Below, one piece after another: positions 1 through 10,233 of a DNA stretch of 64,000 bases. The translations under genes were made by a program, and so were the position numbers. This stretch comes from Ustilago trichophora. Its lineage: Eukaryota; Basidiomycota; Ustilaginomycetes; Ustilaginales; Ustilaginaceae. The notes beneath the pieces were generated by a model. The model made no database searches and was not told the origin of the DNA. It saw only the letters and a list, made by a program, of their open reading frames with translations. Each line of letters starts with the position of its first letter. Position 1 is the stretch's first letter. Where the stretch lies: the NCBI GenBank assembly GCA_900323505.1, contig OOIN01000007.1, positions 62,001 to 126,000 on the forward strand, written 5' to 3'.

Positions 1-539
1 ACGTTGTAACAGAAAACAATTTTGCTGATACTCAATTGTCAATGCGCCTTTCCCCGTCAAAAGCAGCCAGGAAACACATTCAGAGGAAGGGAACAGGCGA
101 GACTGAGTCCGTGCTCATCAAAGCAAGGGAAAAAAAGGTTGTCAAACTCAGGGATACCACCCAAGACTTTAAGCAGGCAGAAAGAATGTGTGAGGGAGAG
201 AAGCTACTTGTATTCGGGATGAGAGAGAGCTCACTCGTCAGCGAGCTCAGCCGTACAGAGAAGCTATTGACAAAAAGATGAAGCGATCGTGCAGAAATGC
301 GCCTGAGAGACTCTGGCTGCTGCGAAGCAGTTGAGCACATCGATCAGACAACAATGAGTGAGCTAGAAGTGGAAAAGGGGAAAAGACCAAGACAATTGTA
401 GGTGACGAGAACTGTGACTTTGAAACCGGGAGAAGGAGACCAGGATGCCCGTTGCAGATGAGCCCATGACTTGACTACCGTTGCGAGAACCCGAAGTGCC
501 GAGACCAAGTGAAGCTGGCTGGCAAGATCGACATGCAAT
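1..539. other. Intergenic, left edge
   Basis: No coding region with credible composition is seen on either strand; the short open frames lack recognisable domains. The right part is the presumed 3' flank of the Gly/Asn-rich gene that ends at 540 on the minus strand. Confidence 0.5.
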
Positions 540-1028
540 TTACTGGTTGTCGCTACCGTTGCCGTTTCCGGTGTTGACGCCGACGTTGCCGTTACCGTTG
601 TTGTTACCGCTGAAGGCACCAGAGTTGCCCTGACCGTTGTCGTTACCGTTTCCGAAACCGATGTTGCCGTTACCGTTGGAGTTACCGTTGGCGAAACCGG
701 TGTTCAAAGCACCGTTGCGGTTACCACTGTCGGTACCGAAGTTTCCGTTACCGTTGCCGTTACCGCTGTAGGCACCAGTGTTCTTGTAACCGTTGAAGTT
801 ACCGTTGTTGTTTCCCCAGACGGCACCAAGACCGCTGTTGCCGTTACCGTTGAAGTTACCGTTGTAGTTTCCGGTGTTGCCGGCACCGTTGTTGTTGCCC
901 GAGTTGGAGGCGTAGTTGCCAAGACCGTTGGAGTTACCGTTTCCGATACCAGAGAAGGTCCTGACAGTGGGAGCGGCCGAGGCGGCGGCGGCGAGGGTAG
1001 CAGCGATGAGGATAGCGGAGAACTTCAT
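540..1028 (-). CDS. Small secreted Gly/Asn-rich repeat protein
   Basis: This 162-residue protein begins with a clear signal peptide (MKFSAILIAATLAAAASA, probable cleavage near residue 19). The rest is almost entirely Gly and Asn with scattered Ser, Phe and Thr, in short NGN/GNGN/GNxNG units with Phe or Tyr at intervals. There are no Cys residues and no enzyme motif. The repetition is also visible in the DNA as CCGTTACCGTTG-like units. I do not recognise a named family. The composition suggests an unstructured secreted or cell-wall-associated protein, possibly an effector or surface coat protein, but that is inference. The ATG at 1028 is the only start that gives the signal peptide. A TTTTAA-type AT element lies about 140 bp upstream (near 1160-1170). 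Confidence 0.85.
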   Translation of the reverse strand: MKFSAILIAATLAAAASAAPTVRTFSGIGNGNSNGLGNYASNSGNNNGAGNTGNYNGNFNGNGNSGLGAVWGNNNGNFNGYKNTGAYSGNGNGNGNFGTDSGNRNGALNTGFANGNSNGNGNIGFGNGNDNGQGNSGAFSGNNNGNGNVGVNTGNGNGSDNQ

Positions 1029-3619
1029 TTTGATAGAGAAGATTGAGCTTGAGTATTCCGAAAAGGAAGAAGAGTGTTTGAGAGTGTAGAAGAGTGTGTG
1101 TGAGAGAAGTGGATGAGTTGAGTGATGATGAAAAAAGGGAAAGCATAGCCTTCCGGAGGCCTCCTTTTAACCATTTCGATGATTGTATGATGCGTATAGG
1201 AGGAGTGCGGAGCATGGTAGTTGAGAGAACATAGCGAAGCTACGCAAACTCTGCTGGAGGATAGAGCAACGAAGTGCGAGAACAGCGAGGCTTGCGCTGG
1301 GATCCCGTGAAGGACAATTACACCAGAGCGATGCAGCCACACTAGGTAGGCTCAGATATGCTGGCAAACCGACAAAGGGGCGGCAGGTACAGCATATTCC
1401 TTGCTGTAATGTGCTCGAGACTGTACTTCATTCGAGACGAGGTAGGCTACGTGGACAGGCAACGGAAAAAATTGAAGACCGGAAAAAAGGACGGTCCCTG
1501 TTGCACCTGCGTTTGGCACGAACCGCATCTCTCCGTCTCCCCGTCGTAATGGCGACAGCCCGGGAGGTGTTCCGGCGCATCTATTGCATTCTTACTTCGA
1601 GGGGTACGGCAACGATGGAGATGGTCGCACCTGAGCAGCTCTTGAGTATGAAACGGAGGAAAGTCTCAAAGGGATGAAAAGCTGCTGCATTGATGTCCAT
1701 GTGGCAGGAGCAGGTCATCTGGATCAAACGACAGCATGCAAGAGGGCGGGCTGACGGGCAGGCGGAAATGATGCGCATTGTTCCCCGCCTGCAGACACAC
1801 GCCTTTTGTACAGCTATGCAGTGCCACGCCCCGCCCGAAAAAGAAAGAAAAAATAAAAAATAAAAATAAAAAAATGGATGAATTGAAAGGGAAAAAATAT
1901 CGAATGAAAACAAACCTGGCTCAGCTGTCGCCGTTTAGAGCGCAATTCGAAAAAGGAAGAAACACGGAATCGTTTTTTTCTCATATCCGCTAAGCGCCTT
2001 CCCCAAGTCAGCGATCAGTAGGATATCCCTTAGCCCTTGTTCCGACATCAGCGCACACGCACACTGAGATCAGAGCTATGGTTCATCTCTCATTATGCAC
2101 CAAGCATCCCGAAGTGCCTTTCATCGACGGGGAGAGTGATCACGCAGCGTGTTCGCCAAGACGCCAACCGTGATGCAAAATTGCAGTCCGTGGCAGCGTC
2201 GGGACTTTCTCCGCATGTTTGAGGCTCGCAGAAGTTCGAAAAGAGCTTTAGTGTAGGCATTACGGCATGACCCTCCTTCTTGGAACAGCATTTGTGCAAC
2301 AGCCCCGAACAGAATAACCTCTCGCAGCGGTCAGGGGTTCCTTCTTTCGAAGCAGTCTGTGCACAGTACGTCTGGAGCGGCGAGGAGAGCTTTGGCGATC
2401 CATTCTAATTGACAGTCTAATTTGGCAGTCAGGGTGGTAGCATGAGGGAATGAAAGGAAAAATTATACAAAGGTTGCACTTGGGTGCAATGATCGCCAAA
2501 CGACAAAACCAAAGCTTTCTCGGAATCACAGTCAGTGGAGAAACTTGACGGTGCTCTGTCTGATTTACCGCTTCCATTTTCAGCAGAAAACCAAACCTAC
2601 GATTTGCCTGCTACATACTGTAAGTTTCTGTATCATTCGTACTGTGCCTCTTTCTGCGTCGAGCCTGGTAATAATCCGATAGCATGCAAGTCTGAGTCTC
2701 AATTTGAATAGTTCATGTGAAAGGTGATGCCTTCCTGGGTGGTCCCGACAGATTCGTCAGCGTCGCATCACATTATTTTCTGACGGCCCGACCAATGCAT
2801 GATCGTCATAGTTTGGTATCTGGGTGAGGCAAGGATGGAGCTGAGCCTGGGAAAGTTGCGAAGAGCGAGCATGTCTGAGCTGAATCTGAGCCAAGGGGCT
2901 CCGGAGTATCATTCATGATTTTCCATTGCTTGATCTGGGCCCAGGGTGCGGGCTGATGCGACTACTGTCAGCCAAAGAAGAGCCTTGAAGCGGACCTCAG
3001 CAGGATACAGCAGCCCTGCGACGATGATTATTCCTGTGATACCCTGGCAATATGGTCTTGCGAATGCTCGAGCTGACCGGGGAGCCAAAGCGAGCCGTCG
3101 CCATGCGTAATTGGGGCTGGAGTGTAAGGCTTCATTACAGCGCGAGGTCATGGATGTGTACCTGGATACTGGTGTCTCACCTTTGTCTTGATGACGGGTA
3201 GCAAGCTCGAGAAAGGTGGTGTTGTGATGTTGGATCGAGGAGTGGCGCTCAGCACAGGCCGAGACAGACGATGCAGTACAAACACACATCAAACAATAGC
3301 GAGCAAATACTACACAAAGGCTGAGACCGCCAAGTTGGGCTGCAGTTTCAGTCTTTGCTAGATGCGCTGAAGAAAGGGAATGGCAACTTGAACAAGAGCA
3401 TGATTCTTTTCCTTTGCAGCTGCAACGGGGAAGGGACGGTCGCCCGGAACGTATAGATTGAAAAGGGGGATGGGTCAACACAAAGGGAATGGAACCATCA
3501 AACAGATCTGTTGGCGTAACAGCGCTGAAATGAAAGTTTGGCGTACAGAACAGGGTGCCAAGCTCGACAGGTTAGGAAAAGAATATGGCGAACAATTAAT
3601 TATGAATAAATAAAATATA

Positions 3620-3643
3620 GTACAGTACAGTACTGTACTGTAC
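3620..3643. repeat. GTAC/TACAG array, perfect 24-bp palindrome
   Basis: Two TACAG-type units followed by their mirror CTGTA units form a perfect inverted repeat of 24 bp with GTAC at both ends and AGTACT at its centre. It lies in non-coding DNA and is one of six such arrays in the window. Confidence 0.8.
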
Positions 3644-5187
3644 AACAAAGACCGACCCTTTGTTCTGGGTCAGACGAACGCGTTTGAATACTTGGGACTG
3701 TGGCTGGCTCGACACGCACCGGCATTTCTGTACAGTGACTAGATGGCTAAAGTTGACGATGCCCTCCTTTTTGACAGTGACCCGTGGCAAGCCACGCTCT
3801 GACATTAGTGGGTGAGGGAGCACCAGGTTAGGCGACAAAGGGTAAAACGGCGATTCCCTTGCTCACTGCAGCACTTTCCCGCAGTCCAATGTACCTGGCT
3901 CCTGGCAGAGAGGCAGCATTCAACAACAGCAACTTCCGCACGAATGTCGTACTCCCCGAAACTATGGCATGCTTTGGGTGCAAGACAAGATCTGAAAGTC
4001 GTTTGGCTGACTGACCGCGCAATACCGGCAAAGCTCCTTCCGCTGTTGCTCCTTGTCTCCCTGAACCGCAACTATTGGCTGATGCTTGAAAAGGGTCTCT
4101 GCCGGCTTGAATCTTACTGAACTGAGCACATTGGACGATGGGAGGGAGGAAAGCTTGAGAGAGAAGCTTGAGCGCGCGAGCAGGAAATGCTACAGTAGCT
4201 CTGCAGCACGTCAACAAAAAAAGAGCCCTTTTAAAAAAATGGCGATTGGAAATTCAGCACCGAAATGAGAAGCAAAATCGTGGCCTCGCAGAAGTTAACA
4301 GCAAATGGAGGCTGTGTGCTATGTGTTAAATTGTACGATTGCCACCACCTTCGACAGTGCAGATCGGAGAGATCTCACATCCACTTATTCGCAGAAAAAA
4401 GTACCTGGCAAAAGCCGCGGAGGTCGGATAAAGCACCGCGTGTCCGGTGGAGCCAGGCTTTCAGCACAAGTTGACGCAATTTTTGTCAACCTTAACTCCT
4501 CGACCTGCATTGCCGAAGGCCAAGATACAATGTCTCTACTGTACTGATATCCTCAACTTTATCGCCGATCACACTCTCGCTATCCACCATCACATGTGGA
4601 TTACCGCGAACGGCTATCCAGATCCCTCTTTTGTTGGATTCTCGCATGCAATATGTCGGTTCCACCAACCTCAAGAACTTCACTTGCCCAAGCCTTAGAC
4701 ACTCGAGGTGGTAGGTACATCTTTCGGCCCTTTTCGTCGTCCTTCCGTCTCTCGCGCCCAACCCCATGCGCCATCAACAGCGATCAAGCACGACATGACT
4801 ACCTCCGCATGCCGCTCAGATTCACTAGGCCTTTGAAGCTTGACAAGTGCCAATGTCATTGGTCGGATTTTGATCTTGTTCTGACTCGATGCCAAGAAAC
4901 CATCGTCCCGCATAATGGTCCCCTGTCAAGAGAATTTTATAGTTTGAGTAAATGTAGCTCCGTGGACAACACAAAGACCCTGAAGAACTTAGCCGTTGCG
5001 GAGACTTTTGGTTTTCCGTGTCGGTGATTTCCAAGCACGCAAATCACGTTCTGGGCAGGTCCCCGGTGGTAAAAATTAAAATCTCTGTTTCCACGTCTGC
5101 AAAGCCTATCCTTCTCTTCTTCTCTCACCACGCTGCCTTTCCCCCTTTGTCGATATAGAGACCAGCTTCAAAGGAGATTACGAAGCA

Positions 5188-5193
5188 TATAAA
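5188..5193 (+). promoter_or_regulatory. TATA box of the MFS transporter gene
   Basis: A canonical TATAAA lies 164 bp upstream of the ATG at 5352. The sequence between is pyrimidine- and CA-rich, as expected of a fungal leader. Confidence 0.5.
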
Positions 5194-5351
5194 GCCTCCA
5201 GCTCCGACATTGTCTCCGACTCACTCGTCGCCCACAACCCACCTTCTTCACCCACCTGAGAGCACTCTCTGGTTGCAACGGCGTACTGTATTTCTGACCA
5301 ATCAAAATAACCCTTTCTCATCAACAAGACAGGTGTCGCATCCAACTCATA

Positions 5352-7127
5352 ATGACCTCCGCCATCGCATCAGCGTGGATTGGCACCCTTCTCAACCAAG
5401 TCTCTAATGGAAAGATCTTTCCTCGCCCAGAGCAACGTTCCGACTTTGTTCTCCCTGCTCAGCTGTCGTCCGCACCCTCATCTTCAGCAGCATCGACATT
5501 AGCAAAGACCAACTTCAACTCGGAGACGGCAACACTGTGCGACCAGGGCCTCAAGAAAAAGCTCGATGAGAACAGTCCACTTCATGACATTGATGGTCTT
5601 GATGTCGAACTCGCATTGTCACAAGCACAAGGCACAAACACTGTCGCGCGTGTCGCCAGTCAGGCTCGCGACCAACTCTCTACAGAAAAGTCCTCAACTA
5701 ACAGTCCAGACAATCACATCATCGTAGAATGGTACAGCGATTCGGATCCGGAGAACCCTCGCAACTGGTCCTCGAAAAAGAAAGCGTTTGTCACATTCCT
5801 CATCGGCTTGCTCACCTTCGGCGTCTACTCAGGCTCGGCCATCTACACGCCATCTATCCCAGGTGTCATGGAAGAGTTCAGCGTCGGCCTCACCAAAGCT
5901 ACGCTCGGTCTCTCCCTCTTCATCCTCGGTTATGCAGTAGGTCCACTAGTATTATCGCCGCTCAGCGAGTTGCCAGCGGTGGGCAGAAACTGGACCTACA
6001 TTCCGAGCATGGTCATCTTTGTCATCTTTAACGTCGTTGCTTCTATCGCGCCCAACTATAATACGCTCATGGCCATGCGATTCTGGACGGGATTCTTTGG
6101 CTCTCCGGCGCTGGCAACGGGCGGAGCCAGCATCGCCGATATGTACGAAGGTGTTGGGGTTGCGTTCCCCATCGCTGTCTGGGCGGTTGGTGCCGTCTGC
6201 GGTCCCGTCCTTGGCCCCATTCTTGGTGGCTTCTCCGCGATGAACCTTGGCTGGAGATGGCCCATGTGGCTCCTCACCATCCTGTCCGGTGCCACCACCG
6301 TTATTTTGGCGCTCTTCCTCCCCGAAACCTTTGAAGGTTATATTCTTCTCCAGCGCGCCAAGCGTCTCCGTCAGCTCACTGGCAATCCCAACCTTCGCGC
6401 CCAGAGCGAGCTCGACCAGCAGGCCACCACCGTCGCTGCCCTTACCAAGGAGGCTCTCTTGCGCCCGCTCACCATCTCGCTTGAACCGGTCGTCTTCTTC
6501 ACCTCGCTCTACCTTGGTATCGCCTACGCTTGCTTTTATTTATTCTTTGAATCCTTCCCCATCGTCTTTACCGAGATGCACCATTTCAACCTGGGCGAGT
6601 CGGGACTTCCTTTCCTCGGTCTCGCCGTCTCGGGCGTGGTTACGTTGATTGGATATCTCTGGTACCTGAAAAGTTATTTCAACCCCCGATTCCTGGAAAA
6701 GGAAGCAAAAGGAATCATCATCCCTGAAGATAGGCTCAGCATCGCGCTCTTTGCCTCCTTCTTCGTCCCTGTTTCGCTCTTTGGCTTTGGTTGGACGAGC
6801 AGGGAGGACATCCACTGGATCGTCCCCATCATCTTTTCCGCCTTTTTGCAGCCCGGTGTCTTCCTCCTCTTCCAGAGCCTCCTCGTCTACCTTCCCATGT
6901 CGTACCCCAAGTATGCAGCGTCGGTGCTCGCAGCCAATGATTTGATCAGGTCGACCATCGCAGCTGCCTTCCCGCTGTTCGGACACGGCATGTTCAAGAA
7001 CCTCGGCGTCGGAATTGGATGCAGCGTGCTGGGCGCCATCTTTTGTGTGCTCATAGTACCTCTGTGGGGCCTGCAGAGGTACGGACATGTGCTCAGGAGG
7101 CATTCCAAATACGCTCATGTCTACTAA
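5352..7127 (+). CDS. MFS multidrug:H+ antiporter (DHA1-like)
   Basis: This 591-residue major facilitator protein has a cytosolic N-terminal tail of about 140 residues, then the PENPRNWS sequence (about residue 132) that precedes helix 1 in fungal DHA1 drug transporters of the CaMDR1/FLU1 type. About twelve hydrophobic segments follow. The antiporter motif C is visible as GAVCGPVLGPILGG (near residue 278), and LPET closes helix 6 (near 323) ahead of a basic central loop. The family exports drugs, toxins or polyamines across the plasma membrane in exchange for protons; the substrate cannot be read from sequence. It is a single exon with a TATA box 164 bp upstream. The downstream neighbour is convergent and unrelated. 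Confidence 0.9.
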   Translation: MTSAIASAWIGTLLNQVSNGKIFPRPEQRSDFVLPAQLSSAPSSSAASTLAKTNFNSETATLCDQGLKKKLDENSPLHDIDGLDVELALSQAQGTNTVARVASQARDQLSTEKSSTNSPDNHIIVEWYSDSDPENPRNWSSKKKAFVTFLIGLLTFGVYSGSAIYTPSIPGVMEEFSVGLTKATLGLSLFILGYAVGPLVLSPLSELPAVGRNWTYIPSMVIFVIFNVVASIAPNYNTLMAMRFWTGFFGSPALATGGASIADMYEGVGVAFPIAVWAVGAVCGPVLGPILGGFSAMNLGWRWPMWLLTILSGATTVILALFLPETFEGYILLQRAKRLRQLTGNPNLRAQSELDQQATTVAALTKEALLRPLTISLEPVVFFTSLYLGIAYACFYLFFESFPIVFTEMHHFNLGESGLPFLGLAVSGVVTLIGYLWYLKSYFNPRFLEKEAKGIIIPEDRLSIALFASFFVPVSLFGFGWTSREDIHWIVPIIFSAFLQPGVFLLFQSLLVYLPMSYPKYAASVLAANDLIRSTIAAAFPLFGHGMFKNLGVGIGCSVLGAIFCVLIVPLWGLQRYGHVLRRHSKYAHVY

Positions 7128-7332
7128 ACAAGGTTATCTGATGCATTCGTCTCGCTCTAACTCCATTTGTACTTTTTCGCATACGCAATCATAGACTTTT
7201 TTGCACTTCCTTCTACCGCTGTGTGTGTGTGTGTGAGTGTATGTTGAATTGCGTTCAACTGATTGCCTTGTTCAGGCAGTGCTTTTCTGATTGAGACGGA
7301 AAGGTATCATTTTGACTCGCCGTGGTTCTAAG
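7128..7332. other. Convergent 3' intergenic spacer
   Basis: A 205-bp spacer between the stops of the transporter (plus) and dephospho-CoA kinase (minus). It contains a short TG repeat at about 7219-7236 and presumably both 3' ends. No gene is seen. Confidence 0.6.
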
Positions 7333-8175
7333 CTACAATTTGCTCGTGGGCAACGAAGGGGTAATACCAGCCCTCAACCTGGCCTGAACGGTGCTTGTGC
7401 GTCTCCACGCCCTCCAGGCTCCGGCCAGCAATCCAAAGGGTGGTACCAACCACTGCAGCAACCACCTGAGACTCTTGACCCCACTATAGCTGTCCACCCA
7501 TCTGTTGACCATCCTATCCACCTGGACACGCAACGCAAGCGAGGTTTTCTTCTCCAAGCCCTTTGTCCATTCGGGCGCTGAAAGGGCATGCTCCTCCTCG
7601 ACCCTTTCGCTAAGGTTTGCAGAGTTGTCCAGGATCGTATCTGCGTAGACCAGTTTGTCATCGAGCGGCTTTTGCGCAGCCAGTCGCTGCTTGGCGTCGT
7701 CCTCCGTGAGACCTTTACTCTCTCCGTCCCTCGCCAGCATTCTCGTAAGCTGATCTTCCTTTCGGCAATACACAAGTACAAGCTCGCCACAGAATTTCCA
7801 CAGTCCCGCTTCGACCAACAGAGGCGTATCGACCACCACGACCTTCTCGCCGCGCACCCAGTAATTGATCAGCTTCCAGACCATACGTCGTCGAATTGCG
7901 CCGTGTGTGATCTTGTTGAGCAATTTGGTTTTTTCGGGAGTGGCAAAGGCAAGTCGACCCAGTTCGGCACGATTGAGTGTACCATCGGCTTGATTGATCA
8001 CAGAGGGTCCAAATGTTGAGCGGAGGGCAGCGAGAGCAGGCTGACCAGGTTCGACGACTTCTCTTGCTAAAAGATCGAGGTCGATGATGGGGATTTTGGC
8101 CGGGTGTGAAGAGATGAGATACGAAGCTGTGGACTTGCCAGAGGCGATGCCTCCCGTGAGCCCCACGACGAGCAT
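7333..8175 (-). CDS. CAB5: Dephospho-CoA kinase
   Basis: This 280-residue protein starts with the P-loop GLTGGIASGKST (residues 5-16), typical of CoaE/Cab5. The family phosphorylates the 3'-hydroxyl of dephospho-CoA with ATP, the last step of coenzyme A synthesis. Further CoaE-like segments are IIDLDLLAREVV, the region around VVVDTPLLVEAGLWK, and VYCRKEDQLTRMLARDG. Length agrees with the single-domain fungal enzymes. The C-terminus ends in a hydrophobic/Trp-rich stretch (LLQWLVPPFGLLAGAW) and a basic tail, which might attach it to a membrane (inference). It is a single exon; the start at 8175 puts the P-loop at the usual distance from the N-terminus. Confidence 0.92.
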   Translation of the reverse strand: MLVVGLTGGIASGKSTASYLISSHPAKIPIIDLDLLAREVVEPGQPALAALRSTFGPSVINQADGTLNRAELGRLAFATPEKTKLLNKITHGAIRRRMVWKLINYWVRGEKVVVVDTPLLVEAGLWKFCGELVLVYCRKEDQLTRMLARDGESKGLTEDDAKQRLAAQKPLDDKLVYADTILDNSANLSERVEEEHALSAPEWTKGLEKKTSLALRVQVDRMVNRWVDSYSGVKSLRWLLQWLVPPFGLLAGAWRAWRRTSTVQARLRAGITPSLPTSKL

Positions 8176-8491
8176 TTTAAAACAAGTTGGGAAGATGTCT
8201 GAAGGATGAAGATGATGGTGGCTGGATGATTCGAAAGGTGGCCTGAGCGAGTCGAACGGAGTGCATTTCAGCGCGTCGGTTGTTCCGGCACTCTTGAGCT
8301 TCCGAATTGGAATTCTTCAAAAGCTCACCCACACCAGTCGCGCCGGCTCATTCAAAAGCCACAGACGATCCCGTCTACTGGAGACCCTTCTCGGCACTCA
8401 ACAACACCAACACGATGATGGCAAGCAGACTATCTATTCGACCCTTTCGATGATGAACTCAAGAAGAAAATTGAATGTCCGGACTGTTAGC
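8176..8491. other. Spacer: 5' flank of CAB5, 3' flank of UBX gene
   Basis: 316 bp between two minus-strand genes. It should contain the CAB5 promoter and the 3' end of the UBX gene. No ORF or strong motif is supported. Confidence 0.5.
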
Positions 8492-9900
8492 TTATTGCGC
8501 CGCGGCTTCCAGGGCGGCGCTGGGCACCAGACCAAGCTCGCGCAACGTCTTGTGGGCGTCGCTTGCCTCGAAGAATTTCCTAGGGAACGTGGTCGAGAAC
8601 TGTTAATGAACAGAAGCAATCGCGTTAGCAGCTATTGACTTCCTTGATGGGCATCATATTCGAGGCGCTCCGGACACTTACCTTGAGTTGCGCGCTGCCA
8701 CCGTCCTTACCGTCTGCCTTGATCTGTTCGGCCACCTCAGCCAGGGTAGCATCAGCCGGCAGCGTACCCATCCACATGCCACCTGGCGCTCTCACCCTCA
8801 ATCTCGCCTCATTGGCCGAGCTTTTACTCGCCTGTGGGCCTGCACTTGCGGCAAGCGCTGCAGCACTCGGACCGGCAGGTACTGCAGCCACAGGAGCCGC
8901 GCCACCCTGCCTCGCCGCTTTCTCCGCTGCTGCCTTGGCTGCACGCTCGCGCTTATCGGCCTCGATCTGAGCCTTGATCTTGGCCTTGAACGCAGCATCT
9001 TCTGCCTTTTCTTTGCGCTTACGTTCAGCCTCCTTGATCTGCTCCTTGCGCTGCATCTCCTCCTTGACCTCGGTCAGGTCCTGACCGGCTTTGCGACGGA
9101 TCTTTTCGTTGGCCCTGTTCTCCTCGGCATCGATCTTGCTTTGTGCCGCACGCTTGGCAGCGAGCTTTGCACGGAGCTCTTCCAGCTTGGCCTTCTTCTC
9201 TTCTTCGGTGAGCGGCTTGACCTCTTCGGTGCTCTCCTCGAACGAGGTGTGGCCCGACTTTTCAGCATGGAACGAGGCGAAGGCGGGTGCCTTGAAGATC
9301 TTTCCGCATTCGGAGCATTTGATGGACTATGGTGGAGCCAGTGACAGCGTGATCGTTTGTAAGCCTGTAAACTTTCGGCATTCCTGACATCTGAAAACGG
9401 CTCGGCTTCAAACTCACCTTTGCCTCACCAACGTTGTTGATCGCGTCATCGGCCGCCTGCTGACCTTTCTTGGAGACGAGGTCTGCTAGGGCAGCTTCAT
9501 CTTCCTCGTCATACTGTATGGAGTTCAAGTGAGCAGCCATAAAGGATCAGTCTCTATACCTTGTCTCGAAGGCCGAGCTTGAGGATGAAGGAAACTCACA
9601 TCGTGACCAGCGGCAGCAGAGCTTGAACCAGAGGGCGCAGCTGCGGACTTGTAGTCTGTGGGGACAGATTTGTCTTGGTTGGCCTCGAGATGGTCCAGCG
9701 CAGGCTGCAGACCAGAATTCCTGGTGGCATAGAGCGCCCAGTCAACTCGCTCGGGCGTGAAGCCCATGTCGAGTACTGTGACCGAAACGAAGCAGAGCAT
9801 GCAGAGTGTGTTAGTCGATGGGCTTGCTCAAGGCTCGGTCGTAGACTGTAGCGTCCAAGCTAAGTAGGAGACCATACTTACGCATGCTCCGGTCTCCCAT
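8492..9900 (-). CDS. UBA / zinc-finger / UBX-domain protein (SAKS1/UBXN1-like), 5 exons
   Basis: Exons read 9900-9882, 9775-9600, 9513-9418, 9326-8682 and 8599-8492; the lengths sum to 348 codons in one frame, giving 347 residues. All introns are GT..AG. The first exon is only 19 nt and encodes MGDRSM. Domains in order: an N-terminal UBA (MLLDMGFTPERVDWALYATR, about residues 6-45); a C2H2-like finger with C101, C104, H117 and H123; a long charged coiled coil (about 135-225, rich in KAEER/KRKEK); an Ala/Gly linker; and a C-terminal UBX domain (RLRVRAPGGMWMGTLP through FSTTFPRKFF...DAHKTLRELGLVPSAAL). UBX proteins of this layout bind Cdc48/p97 and ubiquitin and serve ubiquitin-dependent degradation. 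It is divergent from DML1 across a 333-bp gap. Confidence 0.9.
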
Positions 9901-10233
9901 ATTGTAAATCTTTTGTTTGTGTGAGAATGAGAGTGATAGGTACGGAAGATGGAGCGAAAGAAAGGAAACAAGGATGGCTCAGCCTGGACTTCATTTAGCG
10001 TATGACGCGCACGACATCGGCGCTTGGTCCGTCCGCCTCCACACGGCGCTGCGAACGCAGTTGTTAGATCTCTCTTGGACACTATCCGAGATCCGAGCCA
10101 AAATTTGGCCAGAGGACCTCCTGCTTCTTCTCGCCATACTCTGCTTTCTCTCGGTATTCATATCTGCGAAGTGAGCATCCTTCAAAGACCAGTGCTAACC
10201 TCAAATACGCCTTGGTGGAGCTGAGCCGTAAAC
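9901..10233. promoter_or_regulatory. Bidirectional promoter, UBX gene / DML1
   Basis: 333 bp separate two divergent ATGs. No clear TATA box is seen. The short open frames here are incidental. Confidence 0.5.

Larger units (their letters stand above)
1029..5351. other. Long intergenic region without a credible gene
   Basis: About 4.3 kb. Several open frames of 80-190 codons exist (for example 2909-3481 minus and 4596-5027 plus), but all are low-complexity or Cys/Arg-scattered translations without domains, signal peptide or convincing splice continuation. It holds an A-rich stretch at about 1838-1875, the palindromic GTACTGTAC array at 3620-3643, and the promoter of the transporter gene at its right end. 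Confidence 0.6.

Noticed and set aside
2909..3481. 190-codon open frame on the minus strand
   Set aside because: No domain, no signal peptide, scattered Cys/Arg composition; not supported as a gene.
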